From: Tenacibaculum caenipelagi
GTDB lineage: Bacteria > Bacteroidota > Bacteroidia > Flavobacteriales > Flavobacteriaceae
Direction of reading: 5' to 3'
Assembly (NCBI RefSeq): GCF_004363005.1
Contig: NZ_SNYH01000002.1
Coordinates: 310,001-374,000 of the forward strand
DNA: 64,000 bases
The position numbers and the translations under genes are program-made. Shown one piece after another: positions 17,411 to 26,450 of the stretch. The notes under the pieces were generated by a model that was not told the origin of the DNA, ran no database searches, and saw nothing but the letters and a program-made list of their open reading frames with translations. How positions within the stretch are numbered: the first letter of the stretch is position 1; each line of letters opens with the position of its first letter.

Positions 17411-18952
17411 TTATAAGTCAAACTTAATTCCTTGTGCTAAAGGTAACTCATCAGAATAGTTTACAGTATTCGTTTGACGTCTCATATATACTTTCCAAGC
17501 ATCAGATCCAGACTCACGTCCACCACCTGTTTCCTTCTCACCACCGAAAGCTCCACCAATTTCAGCACCAGAAGTACCAATATTAACGTTAGCAATACCA
17601 CAATCAGATCCTGCAAATGATAAGAACTTTTCAGCTTCTTTCATTTCACTTGTCATGATTGAAGAAGATAATCCTTGCGCAACTCCATTTTGTAATTCAA
17701 TAGCGTTTTCAACATCTCCAGAATACTTCATTAAGTATAAAATAGGAGCAAATGTTTCGTGTTGAACGATTTCAAAATGGTTTTCAGCCTCAATAATTGC
17801 AGGCTTAACATAACAACCACTTTCGTAACCTTCTCCTTCTAAAACGCCCCCTTCAACTAATACGTTACCTCCTTCAGCTTTTGCTTTTTCAATAGCAGCT
17901 AAATAAGTATTTACAGCATCTTTGTCAATTAATGGTCCAACGTGATTATTTTCATCTAATGGATTTCCTATTTTAATTTGACCATACGCACCAACAATCG
18001 CATCTCTTACTTTATCATATACAGATTCGTGAATGATTAAACGACGTGTTGAAGTACAACGCTGACCACAAGTACCTACAGCACCAAATACAGCGCCAGG
18101 AACTACTACTTTTAAATCAGCCGTTGGAGTAATGATAATAGCATTGTTTCCTCCTAACTCTAATAAAGATTTACCAAAACGTTCAGCAACCTTAGCACCA
18201 ACAATACGTCCCATTCTTGTAGAACCAGTAGCTGATACTAAAGGAATACGTGCATCTTCAGTAATATATTCACCAACTTTATAATCTCCATTAACGATAC
18301 ATGAAATTCCTTCTGGTAAATTGTTATCTTTTAAAACCTCAGCAATAATGTTTTGGCAAGCAACTGAACATAAAGGAGCTTTTTCTGAACCTTTCCACAC
18401 ACATACGTTACCACAAATCCATGCCAATGCTGTGTTCCAAGACCAAACAGCCACTGGGAAGTTAAATGCAGATATAATACCTACAACTCCTAATGGATGC
18501 CATTGCTCTCTCATTACGTGCCCTGGTCTTTCTGATGGAATTACTTGTCCGTTTAACTGACGAGATAAACCTACAGCAAAATCACAGATATCAATCATCT
18601 CTTGAACTTCACCTAAACCTTCTTGGTAAGATTTTCCCATTTCATAAGAAACTAATTTACCTAATGGTTCTTTTAATTCTCTTAATTTGTTTCCAAATTG
18701 ACGAACTATTTCTCCTCTTTGTGGAGCAGGCATCGCTCTAAAAGTTTTAAAAGCAGAAGTAGCTGCTTCCATTACCTTTTCGTAATCTTCTTTGGTAGAA
18801 GCTTTTACTTTTCCTATTAACTTTCCATCTACTGGTGAATATGATTCAATGATTTCACCATTTGCAAAGTTTACTGAACCTGTTGAGGTTCCTTCATTTA
18901 TCTCTTTTAATCCTAAAGTAGCTAAAGCTTCTTTGATACCAAAATCTGCCAT
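17411..18952 (-). CDS. ALDH7-family aldehyde dehydrogenase (antiquitin-like, piperideine-6-carboxylate/aminoadipate semialdehyde dehydrogenase)
   Basis: NAD-dependent aldehyde dehydrogenase of 513 residues. The catalytic Cys lies in GTCGQRCTSTRR near residue 300, the general-base Glu in LLELGGNNAI near 266, and the cofactor loop is VSATGSTRMG. The GQRCTSTRR block and a C-terminal SGSDAWKVYMRRQ are typical of ALDH7A1, which oxidises alpha-aminoadipate semialdehyde from lysine breakdown. No lysine pathway gene lies next to it, so the role follows the family. It is a single-gene unit with a terminator on its 3' side, divergent from the asparaginase gene. Confidence 0.9.
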   Translation of the reverse strand: MADFGIKEALATLGLKEINEGTSTGSVNFANGEIIESYSPVDGKLIGKVKASTKEDYEKVMEAATSAFKTFRAMPAPQRGEIVRQFGNKLRELKEPLGKLVSYEMGKSYQEGLGEVQEMIDICDFAVGLSRQLNGQVIPSERPGHVMREQWHPLGVVGIISAFNFPVAVWSWNTALAWICGNVCVWKGSEKAPLCSVACQNIIAEVLKDNNLPEGISCIVNGDYKVGEYITEDARIPLVSATGSTRMGRIVGAKVAERFGKSLLELGGNNAIIITPTADLKVVVPGAVFGAVGTCGQRCTSTRRLIIHESVYDKVRDAIVGAYGQIKIGNPLDENNHVGPLIDKDAVNTYLAAIEKAKAEGGNVLVEGGVLEGEGYESGCYVKPAIIEAENHFEIVQHETFAPILYLMKYSGDVENAIELQNGVAQGLSSSIMTSEMKEAEKFLSFAGSDCGIANVNIGTSGAEIGGAFGGEKETGGGRESGSDAWKVYMRRQTNTVNYSDELPLAQGIKFDL

Positions 18953-19065
18953 ATTTTATATTGTAATTTTAGTTGTTTAAATTTAAAGTTCAAAACTACG
19001 AATAATTTTACAATTAATAAATTAAACAAAAACAATACTGTTTGTTTAAAAATTAACAATTAGTT

Positions 19066-20118
19066 ATGAAAAATATACATTACCTATTTTCTCTATTATT
19101 GATTTTATCTGCTTGTAATCAGCCCAAAAAAGCGTCTAAAGAACTAAGTGAAGTTTCAGTAAATGAATTTGCTATTATTATTCATGGAGGCGCTGGAACC
19201 ATTCTAAAAAAGAACATGACTCCTGAAAAAGAAGCTGTTTATAAAGCCAAACTAGAAGAGGCAATAAGAGTAGGCTATGAAATATTAGAAGAAGGTGGCT
19301 CGAGTGGTGATGCGGTGGTAAAAACCATTCAGGTAATGGAAGAATCTCCTTTATTTAATGCAGGAAAAGGAGCTGTTTTTACCCATGAAGGAACTAATGA
19401 ATTAGATGCTTCTTTTATGGATGGGAAAACACTTAATGCTGGCGCTGTTGCTGGTGTGAAGGATATTAAAAGTCCTATCGAAGCTGCAAGAAGAGTAATG
19501 ACTAACTCCGATCATGTGATGCTTTCTGGAGCTGGTGCTTCTCAATTTGCCAAAGAACAAGGATTAGAAATAGTAGATCCAAGTTATTTTTATACCGAAA
19601 AACGCTTCAATTCTTTACAAAAAATCAAAGACAAAGAAAAAACAGAATTAGATCATGACGATAAAAAAGCCGCTTTTTACGATGTTGATATTAAAAACAG
19701 TAAGTTTGGTACCGTAGGTTGTGTTGCTCTGGATAAAGATGGAAATATTTCTGCTGGAACTTCTACAGGTGGAATGACTAACAAACGCTGGGGACGAATA
19801 GGTGACTCACCCATAATCGGCTCTGGTACCTATGCTAATAATAATACCTGTGGTGTTTCTTCAACAGGATGGGGTGAGTATTTTATAAGAGCTCAAGTAG
19901 CTCACGATATTTCTGCTCAAATGGAATACCTGCATAAATCATTAAAAGAAGCTACAAAAGATGTGATTCAAAACAAACTAACTAAACTTGGCGGAACAGG
20001 TGGTGTTATAGCTCTTGACAAAAAAGGAAACATGTCGTTTGAGTTTAATACAACTGGAATGTATAGAGCCTCTATGAATGATAAAGGTGATTTAATTGTT
20101 AAAATTTATGCAGATTAA
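19066..20118 (+). CDS. Isoaspartyl peptidase / L-asparaginase (Ntn hydrolase), lipoprotein
   Basis: A 350-residue self-cleaving N-terminal nucleophile hydrolase. The processing site is at FGTVGCVALDKDGN near residue 218, where the Thr becomes the nucleophile after cleavage, and substrate contacts lie in STGGMTNKRWGRIGDSPIIG. The start IIHGGAGT near residue 38 is typical. A lipobox (LILSACNQ, Cys17) places it outside the cytoplasm, where it would remove isoaspartyl residues or hydrolyse asparagine. It is a single gene; the stop is close to the converging beta-barrel gene, with no clear terminator between. Confidence 0.92.
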   Translation: MKNIHYLFSLLLILSACNQPKKASKELSEVSVNEFAIIIHGGAGTILKKNMTPEKEAVYKAKLEEAIRVGYEILEEGGSSGDAVVKTIQVMEESPLFNAGKGAVFTHEGTNELDASFMDGKTLNAGAVAGVKDIKSPIEAARRVMTNSDHVMLSGAGASQFAKEQGLEIVDPSYFYTEKRFNSLQKIKDKEKTELDHDDKKAAFYDVDIKNSKFGTVGCVALDKDGNISAGTSTGGMTNKRWGRIGDSPIIGSGTYANNNTCGVSSTGWGEYFIRAQVAHDISAQMEYLHKSLKEATKDVIQNKLTKLGGTGGVIALDKKGNMSFEFNTTGMYRASMNDKGDLIVKIYAD

Positions 20119-20158
20119 AATATGAAGACCCTCTTAGTTTAGAGTATCAATTATATTT

Positions 20159-21841
20159 TTAAAACTGATATTTAATTCCAGAATATAAACCTAAAGTATA
20201 AGGTTTAAACCCATTACTTTCAGATGAAAATGTATTTAATTGTACTTTAAACATCGGATTCAAATTGAACTTGATTTGCTTGTTGATAGAATAATCAAAT
20301 TCAATACCTAAATTACCACTAAAATCTACTGAATTTAAGTTTTTAACACTTCCGAATGTTTCTGATATTTTTTCCGAAGAAACAGAAACCTCATTCTTAT
20401 TTAAAAACAACGAACTAAAGCCAGTTACTACTTTAGAACTGAACTTTTGAGTGTCTATAAATGTGTATTTTATTTCTACAGGAACCTCTATATAACCTAA
20501 ACTTTGAGTTAGTGTTGCATTTTCATTGACTATCCCAAATCCTGTAGAACTCATACCAATCATACCTGTACTTGTTCCAAAACCAAAACTGCTAAATTCA
20601 TCTTTATAATCTACACTAGAAAGCGTTTCACTAGAAAAACCATTAGTTACAGGAACATTATCGTTTATATAATCAAAGTTTTGCAATTGAACTCCCGATT
20701 GTACTTCCCACCTTTTATTTAACTGATACGCAACTTTTAAACCATAAGAAAAGTTGTTACTCCCATTTGTTGGTGATTGAATTAGTTTACTGTCTAGCGG
20801 AGATTCTTTAGAAAAAGAATTGGATTTAACAATCGCAAAAACTGGAGCTATAGACCATTTTTTTGAATTCTTATCCTCTTTAATGCTTTCTTCTTCCTCT
20901 GTTTCAGCTAATAACTCTTGTTTGGGTTTTAAAGCCTCTTTAAGGGTGCTTTTTTTCTCCTTTGGAAAACCTTGAGCTTCACTTTTAATAACTGGCAAGC
21001 TATTTTCAAGCTTGCCAGTAGGTTCTTCTTCTTTCACAACATCATTTTTAGTTAGTAAAGCCCCTTCAACTACTCTACTAGCTATGTTGCTATCTTTTTC
21101 TTGTAGCTCATTTTTACTAATCTTCACAACATGATTAGTGGTTAAAACTTCATTCTCATGAAGCTTTTCTTTCAATTTCTTTTTTTTGTTTGTTACTTTC
21201 TTTTCAACATTACTTTTAACTAGTAGAGAACCTTCAATTTCTCTACTAGTTTGGTTATTATCTTTTTCTTCTAGCACTTTTTTACTAATCTTCACAACAT
21301 GATTAGTGGTTAAAACTTCATTCTCATGAAGCTTTTCTTTCAATTTCTTTTTCGAATTTTTCTCTTCTTTTTCAATATTCGTTTGAACTAATAAAGCCCC
21401 TTCAACTTCTCTACTAGCTTCAATTTCTTCTTTTTCTTGTAATTCTTTTTTACTAATGTTTACAACATGATCTGTGTTTAGAATTTCGTCCTTTTGAAAT
21501 TCTTCTTTAACTATATGTGTTTCTTTTATATTTTCTTTTTCAAACTCTGTTGAGATAACATCTTCTAATTCTTTTTTATCATTTTTTTGCTGTGTGGGCG
21601 ACTCAACTATAATAGTCTCTATTTCGTTCGTATTCTCTTGTTCCTTAGCATAAGGATACAATAAAAAACCTAACACTAGTGTTGCTGCAATACCCCCAGA
21701 AAACCACCATATAGGAAAAACTCTTTTCTTTTTCTTCTTATTGAGTTTTTCTTCAATAGCATTCCATACCTTTTCATTCGGAGTTACCTCTAAATCTTTA
21801 AGTCTTTCTTGAAATAATCTATCGATGTTTTTTTCTTCCAT
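20159..21841 (-). CDS. Membrane-spanning protein with internal repeats and C-terminal outer membrane beta-barrel domain
   Basis: A 560-residue protein in four parts: a short cytosolic N terminus (EKVWNAIEEKLNKKKKK), a transmembrane segment at about 46-64 (PIWWFSGGIAATLVLGFLLYP), a long charged linker (about 65-340) with three ~56-residue repeats containing NHVVKISKKxLxEK, and a C-terminal OMP_b-brl-type barrel (about 340-560) with RWEVQSGVQLQNF and ending SGIKYQF. Such proteins follow ECF sigma genes in Bacteroidota and could bridge both membranes like an anti-sigma sensor. It starts 3 bp after the sigma gene stop. The role is inferred from context. Confidence 0.82.
   Translation of the reverse strand: MEEKNIDRLFQERLKDLEVTPNEKVWNAIEEKLNKKKKKRVFPIWWFSGGIAATLVLGFLLYPYAKEQENTNEIETIIVESPTQQKNDKKELEDVISTEFEKENIKETHIVKEEFQKDEILNTDHVVNISKKELQEKEEIEASREVEGALLVQTNIEKEEKNSKKKLKEKLHENEVLTTNHVVKISKKVLEEKDNNQTSREIEGSLLVKSNVEKKVTNKKKKLKEKLHENEVLTTNHVVKISKNELQEKDSNIASRVVEGALLTKNDVVKEEEPTGKLENSLPVIKSEAQGFPKEKKSTLKEALKPKQELLAETEEEESIKEDKNSKKWSIAPVFAIVKSNSFSKESPLDSKLIQSPTNGSNNFSYGLKVAYQLNKRWEVQSGVQLQNFDYINDNVPVTNGFSSETLSSVDYKDEFSSFGFGTSTGMIGMSSTGFGIVNENATLTQSLGYIEVPVEIKYTFIDTQKFSSKVVTGFSSLFLNKNEVSVSSEKISETFGSVKNLNSVDFSGNLGIEFDYSINKQIKFNLNPMFKVQLNTFSSESNGFKPYTLGLYSGIKYQF
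21040..21500 (-). repeat. Tandem intragenic repeats, about 168-bp period
   Basis: Two near-identical 74-75 bp blocks lie at 21111-21185 and 21279-21352, inside a longer unit repeated with a period of about 168 bp. A third, diverged copy is near 21440-21490. They encode the NHVVKISKK...LHENEVLTT repeats of the linker. Confidence 0.85.
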
Positions 21842-21844
21842 CAG

Positions 21845-22396
21845 TTATGCATTTTGTACTTTTTTTTGATGCAACTCCATCTCCTTTTTTAATATCTGTT
21901 TTGCTCTTGACAAATTAGACTTTGATGTTCCTTCCGAAATTTTTAATAATGCAGCTATTTCTTTGTGTGAATAATTATCTAATACATATAAATTAAAAAC
22001 CAAACGATACCTATCTGGTAAATTTTGAATCAGTTTTAATAACATGTCTACACTTATATTTTCAGTTTCAATTACTACATCTTCTTCTATTTCTTCATTT
22101 GAAACTTCTGCTACTAATTGCAACGGTGATTTTTCTCTATACTTCTGTAATGCTGTATTTATTGTTATTCTTTTCATCCATCCTTCAAAAGAACCTTTAT
22201 TTTGATATTGAGGCATTTTCTTAAAAATGGTTAGAAAACTGTCTTGTAATGTATCTTCGGCATCTTGATAATTCCGCGAATATTTTAAACAAAGCGCAAA
22301 AAGTTTACCAGAAAATAACTGATAAACTTGAGCCTGCGCTGTTATATTCTGATGACAGCATTCTTGTATGAGTTTCTCTAAATTGATACTACAAAT
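21845..22396 (-). CDS. ECF sigma-70 family sigma factor with a non-canonical start codon
   Basis: Alternative sigma factor of about 180 residues. The open frame runs upstream to a TAA at 22397-22399 and contains a full region 2: LIQECCHQNITAQAQVYQLF, then LCLKYSRNYQDAEDTLQDSF, before MPQYQNKGSFEGWMKRI. Region 4 is at the end with HKEIAALLKISEGTSKSNLSRA. The first in-frame ATG (22216) would cut away most of region 2, and no ATG, GTG or TTG exists upstream; only ATT at 22396 or ATC at 22387 (giving xNLEKLIQ, the spacing usual for homologues) can start it. The frame overlaps the end of the upstream lipoprotein gene, suggesting translational coupling. The beta-barrel gene follows after 3 bp. Confidence 0.8.
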   Translation of the reverse strand: MCSINLEKLIQECCHQNITAQAQVYQLFSGKLFALCLKYSRNYQDAEDTLQDSFLTIFKKMPQYQNKGSFEGWMKRITINTALQKYREKSPLQLVAEVSNEEIEEDVVIETENISVDMLLKLIQNLPDRYRLVFNLYVLDNYSHKEIAALLKISEGTSKSNLSRAKQILKKEMELHQKKVQNA

Positions 22397-22793
22397 TTAC
22401 TGGAATTACCACTTCTTCATACACATTTTCTCCGTCATCATTTTTTCCTTTCCAAAACTTAAAAACATAATCCTCTTCTTGAGTTGCTTTTACAGGAAAA
22501 GCATATTCTTCTTGTCTTTCCTCTTCAGTACATGCAACATCAAGAGCTACTATTGCAACACCTGCAACTATTCTAGTTGTATCAACTTTTTGATAGTATA
22601 ATCCGTCAAAAGAATAACAACTGTTAGGCAATGTGTATTTTATTTTAATAGTGTCTACTTCTCCAAAAGTGAAACTTTCTGGTGTAGTAGCACTATCAAC
22701 CTTTAAATACTCATACTTAAAGGCAGAACCATCATCATCTAAACAAGAATAAAACGTAAATACACTTAAAAAAAGAATTAAAAATTTTTTCAT
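22389..22793 (-). CDS. Hypothetical lipoprotein, first gene of the ECF operon
   Basis: A 134-residue protein from the ATG at 22793, with a lipobox ending at FYSC (Cys16) and an acidic mature part with several Cys (PNSCYSF, DVACTEEE) and a C-terminal strand YEEVVIPVNL. I do not recognise the family. Its last codons overlap the non-canonical start of the sigma gene, so the two are coupled. The ECF-like promoter is about 50 bp upstream. An earlier ATG at 22835 would add 14 residues and spoil the signal peptide. Confidence 0.78.
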   Translation of the reverse strand: MKKFLILFLSVFTFYSCLDDDGSAFKYEYLKVDSATTPESFTFGEVDTIKIKYTLPNSCYSFDGLYYQKVDTTRIVAGVAIVALDVACTEEERQEEYAFPVKATQEEDYVFKFWKGKNDDGENVYEEVVIPVNL

Positions 22794-22842
22794 GATATAT
22801 ATATTGTTGGGGGTTATTAACTTTTTTATTTTCATTATTTAT

Positions 22843-22877
22843 CTACTAGATGAAAAAAAATTAAAAAGGTTGCGTAC
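22843..22877 (-). promoter_or_regulatory. ECF-type promoter of the lipoprotein-sigma-barrel operon
   Basis: On the minus strand GTACGCAACCTTTTT is followed by an AT-rich spacer and CATCTAGTAG, matching the 14.5 kb promoter with the same 11-bp spacer. Because it precedes the sigma gene's own operon, positive autoregulation is likely. Confidence 0.7.
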
Positions 22878-22902
22878 AATACCCTTATTTTTGTCAAAGT
22901 TT

Positions 22903-23877
22903 ATGAAAAACACCGTTTTTAACATACAGTCTACCGAAGATTTTAATACAACTGCGCTACAAGTTTTCAAACATCAGTTTGCTAATAACAAAGTATATCG
23001 CTCATTTTGCGATTTAATCTATGTACATCCTTCAGATATACATACTGTTGAGCAAATACCATTTTTACCAATTCAGTTTTTTAAAACTCGAGACGTACTT
23101 TCTTCTACAGATGAAATTCAAGAAACTTTCACGAGTTCTGGAACTACTGGAAGTACAACCAGTAAACACTTGGTTACCGATTTATCTTGGTACGAAACCA
23201 GTTATTTAAAAGGTTTTGAACATTTTTATGGAAATATAGAAGATTATGTAGTACTAGCTTTGCTACCTAATTACTTGGAACGAAAAGGATCTTCTTTGAT
23301 TTATATGGTTGATGATTTAATTAAACGTTCTAAACATTCTGAAAGCGGGTTTTATCTTAATAATCTTGACCAACTTGCTCAAAAGCTTACACAATTAGAC
23401 TCACAAGGAAAAAAAGTATTACTCATAGGTGTTTCTTTTGCTTTGTTAGATTTGGTAGAACAATACAATTTCAATCTTTCTAATACCATCATTATGGAAA
23501 CAGGTGGAATGAAAGGAAGAAGAAAAGAATTAATCAGACATGAACTACATGCGATTTTAAGCGATGGTTTTGGAGTAAATGAAATTCATTCTGAATATGG
23601 AATGACGGAATTATTAAGTCAAGGGTACTCAAAAGGAAATGGTCTTTTTAATTGTCCGCCTTGGATGCAAATTCTAACCCGTGATCCTGAAGATGCTTTA
23701 ACTATCTTGCCTAAGGAAAAATCAGGTGGAATTAATGTAATCGACTTAGCAAACTACAATTCTTGTTCTTTTATTGCGACACAAGATTTAGGAAAAGTAT
23801 ATGATAACAATAGTTTTGAAATTATAGGACGTTTTGATAATTCAGATATCCGTGGTTGTAATTTAATGGTTTTATAA
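22903..23877 (+). CDS. LuxE/F390-synthetase-like acyl-protein synthetase
   Basis: A 324-residue adenylate-forming-type enzyme resembling LuxE acyl-protein synthetases. The nucleotide-binding TSSGTTGSTTS is near residues 71-81 and the later pattern METGGMKGRRKE, EIHSEYGMTELLSQ and the C-terminal IGRFDNSDIRGCN are typical. The ATG at 22903 is chosen; the longer frame from 22792 would run through the divergent ECF promoter and start with a poor hydrophobic stretch. It is the first of three same-strand genes with a lactone oxidase and a PLP enzyme. The acyl substrate is unknown, and no lux genes are present. Confidence 0.83.
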   Translation: MKNTVFNIQSTEDFNTTALQVFKHQFANNKVYRSFCDLIYVHPSDIHTVEQIPFLPIQFFKTRDVLSSTDEIQETFTSSGTTGSTTSKHLVTDLSWYETSYLKGFEHFYGNIEDYVVLALLPNYLERKGSSLIYMVDDLIKRSKHSESGFYLNNLDQLAQKLTQLDSQGKKVLLIGVSFALLDLVEQYNFNLSNTIIMETGGMKGRRKELIRHELHAILSDGFGVNEIHSEYGMTELLSQGYSKGNGLFNCPPWMQILTRDPEDALTILPKEKSGGINVIDLANYNSCSFIATQDLGKVYDNNSFEIIGRFDNSDIRGCNLMVL

Positions 23878-23932
23878 CTTTTTATTTTTTGTTATCTTCC
23901 CAGACAATTAACCTCTATTAGTTCAAGGTCTT

Positions 23933-25219
23933 ATGAAAAACTGGGCAGAAAATGTACAGTGGAATCCATCAGCTGTTGCTTTCCCTCATTCAGAAAATGA
24001 AATTCAACAACTTGTTTTAAAAGCTATTCGGTTTAACCAAAAAATTCGGGTTATTGGTTCAGGTCATTCCTTTACCTCTTTGTGTAGTACTGATGAAATA
24101 TTGGTAACTCTCGATAATTTTCAAGGACTCATTTCAATTGATAAAGAAAAGAATCAAGCTACTGTAAAAGCAGGAACAAAACTATCACTCTTAGGAGAAC
24201 TCCTTTTTAAAGAAGGGTTAGCTATGGAAAACATGGGTGATATTAACGTTCAGTCAATTGCAGGAGCTATAAGTACAGGAACACACGGTACTGGTATAAA
24301 TCTAAAATCTATCAGTAACCAAGTTATTGGATTGAAATTCGTAAATGGAAAGGGAGAAATCATTGAGTGTTCCACCACAAAAAACACTGAACTATTCAAA
24401 GCTGCCCAAGTGTCGTTAGGTTGTTTAGGTATTATTACCGAAATAACTTTACAATGTGTTCCTACCTATAAACTAAAACTTCAAAACAAAAAGGAGAAAT
24501 TAAGCGATGTGTTGGCTACTTTGGATGAAAGAAATTCTCAAAACCGTAATTTTGAATTTTACTGGATTCCTTACACAAATACTGCTTGGACAAAAACTTC
24601 AAACATTGTTGAAGATTCTGAGCCTGATAAGGTGAACTTTTTTAACTATTGGACTGAATATGTACTCGAAAACTATGTTTTTAAACTGATGTGTGAGTAT
24701 GCAAGAGTTCTTCCATCACAAAACAAAACAGTTGCCAACATTACAGCAGCCAGTATTAGTAATGTAAAAAAAGTATATCACAGCCATAAAGTATATGCTA
24801 CACAACGAATGGTAAAATTCCATGAAATGGAGTATAATGTTCCTGTAGAAACTTATCAGGATGTATTTAAAGATGTACAAAAAATTGTCAATTCTAAAAA
24901 ATTCAACATTCATTTTCCTATTGAAAATCGCTGGGTAAAAGGTGATGATGTATACATGAGTCCTGCTTACAATAGAGACTCTGCTTATATCGCATGCCAT
25001 GTATACAATAAAAAAGATAGTAGTGCTTATTTTACTGCTTTAGAAGAAATTTTTAAAGCCTATGACGGAAGACCTCATTGGGGTAAAATAAATACATTTA
25101 CCACTGATGATATTGTAAGAATGTATCCTAAATTTGCAGATTTTCTGACTTTCAGAAAAGAACATGATCCTGAAAATATCTTTGTGAATCCGTATCTTCA
25201 AAAACTGTTAGGTATTTAA
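23933..25219 (+). CDS. D-arabinono-1,4-lactone oxidase-family FAD oxidoreductase
   Basis: A 428-residue FAD-linked sugar lactone oxidase. The N-terminal FAD domain has IRVIGSGHSFTSLCS near residues 36-50 and ISTGTHGTGI near 116-125. The C-terminal ALO domain ends with RPHWGKINTFT and DPENIFVNPYLQKL, typical of the family that makes ascorbate-like lactones. It follows the LuxE-like gene by 55 bp and precedes the PLP enzyme by 4 bp. The true substrate is unknown; bacterial members act on various aldonolactones. Confidence 0.9.
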   Translation: MKNWAENVQWNPSAVAFPHSENEIQQLVLKAIRFNQKIRVIGSGHSFTSLCSTDEILVTLDNFQGLISIDKEKNQATVKAGTKLSLLGELLFKEGLAMENMGDINVQSIAGAISTGTHGTGINLKSISNQVIGLKFVNGKGEIIECSTTKNTELFKAAQVSLGCLGIITEITLQCVPTYKLKLQNKKEKLSDVLATLDERNSQNRNFEFYWIPYTNTAWTKTSNIVEDSEPDKVNFFNYWTEYVLENYVFKLMCEYARVLPSQNKTVANITAASISNVKKVYHSHKVYATQRMVKFHEMEYNVPVETYQDVFKDVQKIVNSKKFNIHFPIENRWVKGDDVYMSPAYNRDSAYIACHVYNKKDSSAYFTALEEIFKAYDGRPHWGKINTFTTDDIVRMYPKFADFLTFRKEHDPENIFVNPYLQKLLGI

Positions 25220-25223
25220 TTAT

Positions 25224-26402
25224 ATGGATGCATATTTTAAAACACTCAATAAAGAACTAAAAAACTACCAACGAGCCATTCCTTGTTTATTGGTTGATTT
25301 AGATATTTTAGATGAAAATATTAATGAGGTCCTCTCTAATTTTAGAAAGAATTCTTCGCTCAGAGTTGTAGTAAAATCATTGCCTGCTGTTCAATTGATT
25401 GAATACATCTTACAAAAAACCAACTCAAACAAATTGATGGTTTTTCATCAGCCTTTTTTAACCGATTTAGCTTCTCGATTACATAACAAATCAGATGTTT
25501 TAATCGGTAAACCCATGCCTATAAAAACTGCGGAATATTTTTACAACAACTTACCTCAACAACACAACAAATTTAATCCGTTTACACAAATTCAATGGTT
25601 GGTAGATACTGAGAAACGAATTGAAGAATACATCGATTTAGCCAAACAACTCAATCAAAAATTACGATTGAATATTGAAATTGATGTGGGTTTGCACCGC
25701 GGTGGTTTTTCTTCTTTAAAAAGTTTAGAAAAAGAACTATCACTTATTGAAAACAATCAAGATTTTGTAGCGTTTTCAGGGTTTATGGGTTATGATCCAC
25801 ATGTGGTAAAACTTCCAAAAATTATTCGGTCTCAAAAAAAAGCGTTGCAATTAGCGAATCAATTTTATAAAGAATGCCAAACCTTAGTTCTAAATGATTT
25901 TCCTGAGCTATGGAATAAAAATTTAACCTTTAACGGAGCAGGAAGTCCTACCTTAAACCTACACAAAACGTCCTCCTCTCCTATTAATGATATTGCTATC
26001 GGTTCATGCTTTGTAAAACCTACAACGTTCGATATTCCTTCATTAAAAAAATATAAACCAGCAACGTTTATAGCTACACCTGTTTTAAAAACTTTTTCTA
26101 ATACAACACTTCCAGGTTTAGAAAAACTAAAACAAATTTTTACTAAAAAATCTGCTTTTATTTATGGCGGTTTTTGGAAAGCAGATTATCACTATCCTAA
26201 AAACACAAAACAAAATAATTTATTTGGTGCTTCAACCAATCAAACTATGATTAATATTCCTAAAAACACATCTTTGCAAGTAGATGATTTTGTCTTTTTA
26301 AGACCACACCAAAGTGAATTTGTTTTTTTACAATTCGGAGAAATTTTACCTGTTAGAGATGGTAAAATTCAACAACCATGGCAACTGTTAAAAAACACAT
26401 AA
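25224..26402 (+). CDS. DSD1/D-threonine aldolase-like fold-type III PLP enzyme
   Basis: A 392-residue enzyme with an alanine-racemase-type TIM barrel: the PLP lysine is in RVVVKSLPAV (near residue 50), and NIEIDVGLHRGGF and FNGAGSPT are conserved. The C-terminal beta domain has LRPHQSEFVFLQFGEILPVRDG, where D-serine dehydratases and D-threonine aldolases usually have HxC or HxD as metal ligands; here the second residue is Ser. It may therefore use metal differently or have another activity. It starts 4 bp after the lactone oxidase. The substrate is unknown. Confidence 0.82.
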   Translation: MDAYFKTLNKELKNYQRAIPCLLVDLDILDENINEVLSNFRKNSSLRVVVKSLPAVQLIEYILQKTNSNKLMVFHQPFLTDLASRLHNKSDVLIGKPMPIKTAEYFYNNLPQQHNKFNPFTQIQWLVDTEKRIEEYIDLAKQLNQKLRLNIEIDVGLHRGGFSSLKSLEKELSLIENNQDFVAFSGFMGYDPHVVKLPKIIRSQKKALQLANQFYKECQTLVLNDFPELWNKNLTFNGAGSPTLNLHKTSSSPINDIAIGSCFVKPTTFDIPSLKKYKPATFIATPVLKTFSNTTLPGLEKLKQIFTKKSAFIYGGFWKADYHYPKNTKQNNLFGASTNQTMINIPKNTSLQVDDFVFLRPHQSEFVFLQFGEILPVRDGKIQQPWQLLKNT

Positions 26403-26450
26403 GTGTAATGCCATGTATTTTTCGTCGACTACTCATAAAATTTATTATTA

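Noticed and set aside
22792..22902. N-terminal extension of the LuxE-like protein
   Set aside because: It crosses the divergent ECF promoter and the start of the opposite lipoprotein gene; homologues are expected to start near MKNTVFNIQ at 22903.
22903..23877. Bioluminescence (lux) operon
   Set aside because: Only a LuxE-like enzyme is present; luxA, luxB, luxC and luxD are absent and the neighbours are a lactone oxidase and a PLP enzyme.
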